From the NCBI RefSeq assembly GCF_013376045.1, contig NZ_JABMJG010000004.1:620001-684000 (forward strand): a DNA stretch of 64,000 nucleotides. The letters run 5' to 3'. The stretch's first letter is position 1; every line of letters starts with the position of its first letter. Both the position numbers and the translations under genes were made by a program. The stretch comes from Variovorax sp. SG517. GTDB lineage: Bacteria; Pseudomonadota; Gammaproteobacteria; Burkholderiales; Burkholderiaceae_C. Shown here piece by piece: positions 61,699 to 64,000 of the stretch. The notes under the pieces were generated by a model. That model had not been told where the DNA came from, did no database searches, and saw nothing but the letters and a program-made list of their open reading frames with translations.

Positions 61699-62473
61699 GT
61701 GGGTGTGGGTGGTGGTGGAGGTGCGAGCTGCCCAGGTAGACCTCGCGCACGCGCGGATCGGCGCCGATGTCCGAAGGCGTGCCCTCGGTGAGGATGCGTC
61801 CGCCCACCAGCACCGAGATGCGGCGGGCGAAGCGGAAGACCAGCTTCATGTCGTGCTCGATGAAGAGCACGCTGATGTCCGCGGGCAGCGCCGCGATGGC
61901 CTCGAACAGCTCGCCGCTCTCGTCCTCCGGCACGCCGGCAGCGGGTTCGTCGAGCAGCAGGATGCGGGGCTTCGCCGCGAGCGCGAGCGCAATCTCGAGC
62001 AGCCGCTGCTTGCCGTAGGCCAGCTCGGCCACGGGCACGTCGGCGAGGCCGTCGAGCTTCAGCGTGCGCAGCAGCGCATGCGCCTCGTCGAACACCGCGG
62101 TGCAGCCCTTCAGCGGCCGCCACCAGGTGGCGCCCAGCCCTTCGCGCTCGCTGATCGCCAGCACCACCGACAGCAGCGGCGTGAGGCTGGGAAAGAGCGT
62201 GTTGATCTGGAAGGTGCGCGCCAGTCCCATGCGCGCGCGCCTGTCGCCGGAAAGGCGCGTGATCTCGGTCGCGCCCATGTGGATGCTGCCGCTGGTGGGC
62301 TTGAGCACGCCGGTCAGCAGGTTGATGAGCGTCGTCTTGCCGGCGCCGTTGGGGCCGATCAGCGCCTGCCGCGCGCCGGGTTCGAGCGAGAGGTTCACCT
62401 CGGCCACGGCCTGGAAGGCGCCGAAGCGCACGCCGAGGTCCTGCGCGCGCAGGCTGTGCGTGGTGTTCGTCAT
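61691..62473 (-). CDS. livG: branched-chain amino acid-type ABC ATPase
   Basis: 260-residue ATPase of the LivG class. Walker A GPNGAGKTT, Walker B ILLLDEPAAGVPE and the IEHDMKLVFRFA H-loop are visible; the signature is altered to AELAYGKQRLLEIALAL, as is usual for LivG. The C-terminus ends in HLHHHPHPHA, a His-rich tail that could bind metal or be accidental. The ATG overlaps the LivM stop (ATGA). Confidence 0.92.
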   Translation of the reverse strand: MTNTTHSLRAQDLGVRFGAFQAVAEVNLSLEPGARQALIGPNGAGKTTLINLLTGVLKPTSGSIHMGATEITRLSGDRRARMGLARTFQINTLFPSLTPLLSVVLAISEREGLGATWWRPLKGCTAVFDEAHALLRTLKLDGLADVPVAELAYGKQRLLEIALALAAKPRILLLDEPAAGVPEDESGELFEAIAALPADISVLFIEHDMKLVFRFARRISVLVGGRILTEGTPSDIGADPRVREVYLGSSHLHHHPHPHA

Positions 62474-63432
62474 CGCGCCTTCCCCGTGCGAACGAAGCGC
62501 GAAAGCGCACCCATGATGCCGCCGCGCCCCAGCATGACGGCCGCGATCAGGAAGATGCCCAGCCAGAACATCCAGTACTGCGGATTCATGTCGGCGAACC
62601 AGTCGTGCACCAGCATGTAGACGATGGCGCCGATCATCCCGCCGTACAGCCGCCCGGTGCCTCCGAGCACCAGGATGATCAGCACCTCGGCCGAGCGGTT
62701 GAAGCCGATCGACTCGATGCCGACGAACTGCGTGGTCTGCGCCAGCAGCGCGCCCGCCACGCCCGCCACCGCCGCCGAGAAGGCGTAGGCCATGCGCAGC
62801 CGCGCCTCCACCGGCGAGCCGATGGCCGTCATGCGCTTGCGGCTGTCGTGGATGCCGCGCAGCGCCAGCCCGAAGGGCGAGCGCAGCACCAGCCGTACCA
62901 GCAGGAACATCGCGAGCACCACGACGAAGGCGTAGCCGAACGCGGTCTTGCCGTAGAGGTCGAATTCGAAGAAGCCGAGCACCGGCGCGATGACCACGCC
63001 CTGCAGCCCGTCGGTGCCGCCGGTGATGCCCGAGAGCCGGTTGGCCAGCTCGTACAGCAGCACGCACACGCCGATGGTGATCATCAGCCGCGTGAGATCG
63101 GCGCCGCGCACCACCAGGTAGCTCAGCGCATAGCCCAGCGCGCCGCACACCGCGAGCGCGACGACGAGGCCGCTGAAGGGCTCGCTCCAGCCGTACTTGG
63201 CGAGCAGGCCGGCCGCATAGGCGCCCGCGCCGAAGAAGGCCGCGTGGCCCACGGTGAGGATGCCCGCGTAGCCCAGCGCCATGTCGAGCGACACGGCGAA
63301 GAGGCCGAAGATCAGCACCTGGCTCATCAGCGTGAGCTTGTCGGGCAGCAGGAAGAAGCTCGACGCCAGCGCCAGCCAGAAGGCCGCCTCTGCGATGCGC
63401 AGCTGCGCGGGAGAAAGGTTCAGGGCTTTCAT
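62470..63432 (-). CDS. livM: branched-chain amino acid-type ABC permease
   Basis: 320-residue permease with eight or more helices (DKLTLMSQVLIFGLFAVSLDMALGYAGILTVGHAAFFGAGAYAAG). The LivM signature is near residues 40-70, and the EAA-type ALRGIHDSRKRMTAIG loop lies near 195. Its ATG overlaps the stop of LivH. Complete gene. Confidence 0.92.
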   Translation of the reverse strand: MKALNLSPAQLRIAEAAFWLALASSFFLLPDKLTLMSQVLIFGLFAVSLDMALGYAGILTVGHAAFFGAGAYAAGLLAKYGWSEPFSGLVVALAVCGALGYALSYLVVRGADLTRLMITIGVCVLLYELANRLSGITGGTDGLQGVVIAPVLGFFEFDLYGKTAFGYAFVVVLAMFLLVRLVLRSPFGLALRGIHDSRKRMTAIGSPVEARLRMAYAFSAAVAGVAGALLAQTTQFVGIESIGFNRSAEVLIILVLGGTGRLYGGMIGAIVYMLVHDWFADMNPQYWMFWLGIFLIAAVMLGRGGIMGALSRFVRTGKAR

Positions 63433-64000
63433 GCGAGCCCCTTCTTCGCGACGATGCCGTTCGGCCGCACCAGCAGCATGACGATCATGAAGACGTAGAT
63501 GAGGAATGCGCCGGTCTCCGGCAGGTAGTACTTGCCCGCCACGTCGACGATGCCGACCAGCAACGCCGCAATGAAAGGTCCTGTGACCGTGCCCGCGCCG
63601 CCGACGCAGACCACCATCAGGAAGTAGACGAGGTACTTGAGCGGAAACGAGGGCTCCAGCCCCAGCATCCCCAGGCTCAGCGCGCCGCCCAGGCCGGCGA
63701 GGCCGCAGCCCAGCGAGAAGGTCAGGAAGAAGAGCCGCTGCACGTGGATGCCGGTGCCGCCGGCCACGCGCTGGTTGTCCACCGCCGCGCGCACCATCGC
63801 GCCGTAGCGCGTCTTGCCCAGGCCCAGCAGCAGCGCGGCCAGCACCAGCACGCCGCAGACGATCAGGAACAGCCGGTAGCGGCCCACTTCCAGGCCCGCC
63901 AGCGACATCTGCCCGTCGAGCACCGGCGGCAGCGCGAAGGGCTGCATCGTCGGGCCGAAGAAGTAGGTGAAGGCCGCGATCGACACGAACACCACGCCGA
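63429..64000 (-). CDS. livH: branched-chain amino acid-type ABC permease (5' end cut by window edge)
   Basis: LivH-type permease; 190 codons are visible and the N-terminus is outside the window (the GTG near 63995 is an internal valine, not a likely start). Helices and the VRAAVDNQRVAGGTGIHVQR loop are present, as is the conserved GGAGTVTGPFIAALLVG segment. Its stop overlaps the livM start. First gene seen of the import system. Confidence 0.88.
   Translation of the reverse strand, partial: GVVFVSIAAFTYFFGPTMQPFALPPVLDGQMSLAGLEVGRYRLFLIVCGVLVLAALLLGLGKTRYGAMVRAAVDNQRVAGGTGIHVQRLFFLTFSLGCGLAGLGGALSLGMLGLEPSFPLKYLVYFLMVVCVGGAGTVTGPFIAALLVGIVDVAGKYYLPETGAFLIYVFMIVMLLVRPNGIVAKKGLA

Overview
The window is an ordinary-looking, very compact stretch of a high-GC chromosome. 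I infer a Comamonadaceae betaproteobacterium, most likely Variovorax. The reasons are GC-rich codon use throughout, seven LysR regulators in 64 kb, a Bug/TctC binding protein without its permease, an acetoacetyl-CoA synthetase, BKACE and CaiB/BaiF enzymes, and a repeated intergenic hairpin that resembles elements I associate with that genus. I see no tRNA or rRNA gene, no insertion sequence, phage gene or CRISPR array, and no gene-free stretch above about 230 bases.

Layout. 1-1218: the C-terminally cut gene of a DRB0094/Rnl5-type RNA ligase, preceded by an intrinsic terminator and a possible 46-residue ORF. 1320-9702: a TetR-headed operon (regulator, solute-binding protein, ATPase, two permeases, cyclase-family hydrolase, fumarylacetoacetase) divergent from acetoacetyl-CoA synthetase; together they make a complete end-game for an aromatic compound. 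9711-14356: a lipoprotein, a membrane class III adenylate cyclase, a 2OG-Fe(II) oxygenase, and a zeta-toxin-like kinase with a small basic partner. 14280-18298: LysR, glutaryl-CoA dehydrogenase, CoA-transferase and a VOC protein (glutarate/lysine catabolism). 18523-19413: Ohr and a CopD-like membrane protein. 19469-24474: LysR, DUF3100 membrane protein, M20 deacylase and L-serine ammonia-lyase. 24487-28563: a VOC/extradiol-like protein and an FAA hydrolase divergent from LysR, a PEP-mutase-family enzyme and a uracil-DNA glycosylase-family protein.

28571-36481: a LacI-controlled catabolic operon (intradiol dioxygenase, SDR, BKACE, MDR oxidoreductase, cupin, TctC, amidohydrolase). 36489-38778: a zinc-ribbon membrane protein, a large unknown protein and a DUF1127 protein. 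38884-43247: LysR, then an aliphatic amidase operon that carries a MoxR-type ATPase and a VWA protein. 43422-47791: a small unknown protein, LysR, an NAD(P)-binding oxidoreductase, glutaminase and a DMT exporter. 47880-56709: an organosulfur-flavoured region (LysR; arylsulfotransferase-like protein with a complete ABC importer; BON protein; flavin reductase; LysR; alkyl sulfatase). 56691-64000: a fused SpmA/SpmB-type membrane protein, a phospholipase D-type lipoprotein, and a Liv-type importer whose last permease runs off the right edge.

Genes are mostly arranged as divergent regulator/operon pairs, with ATGA, GTGA or TGATG junctions inside the operons. The most interesting items are the kinase/partner pair at 13194-14356, the amidase/MoxR/VWA operon with a terminator in the amiE leader, the arylsulfotransferase-ABC operon, the two copies of a repeated hairpin, and several clean palindromes that look like regulator binding sites. 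All assignments come from reading the sequence; none was checked against a database.
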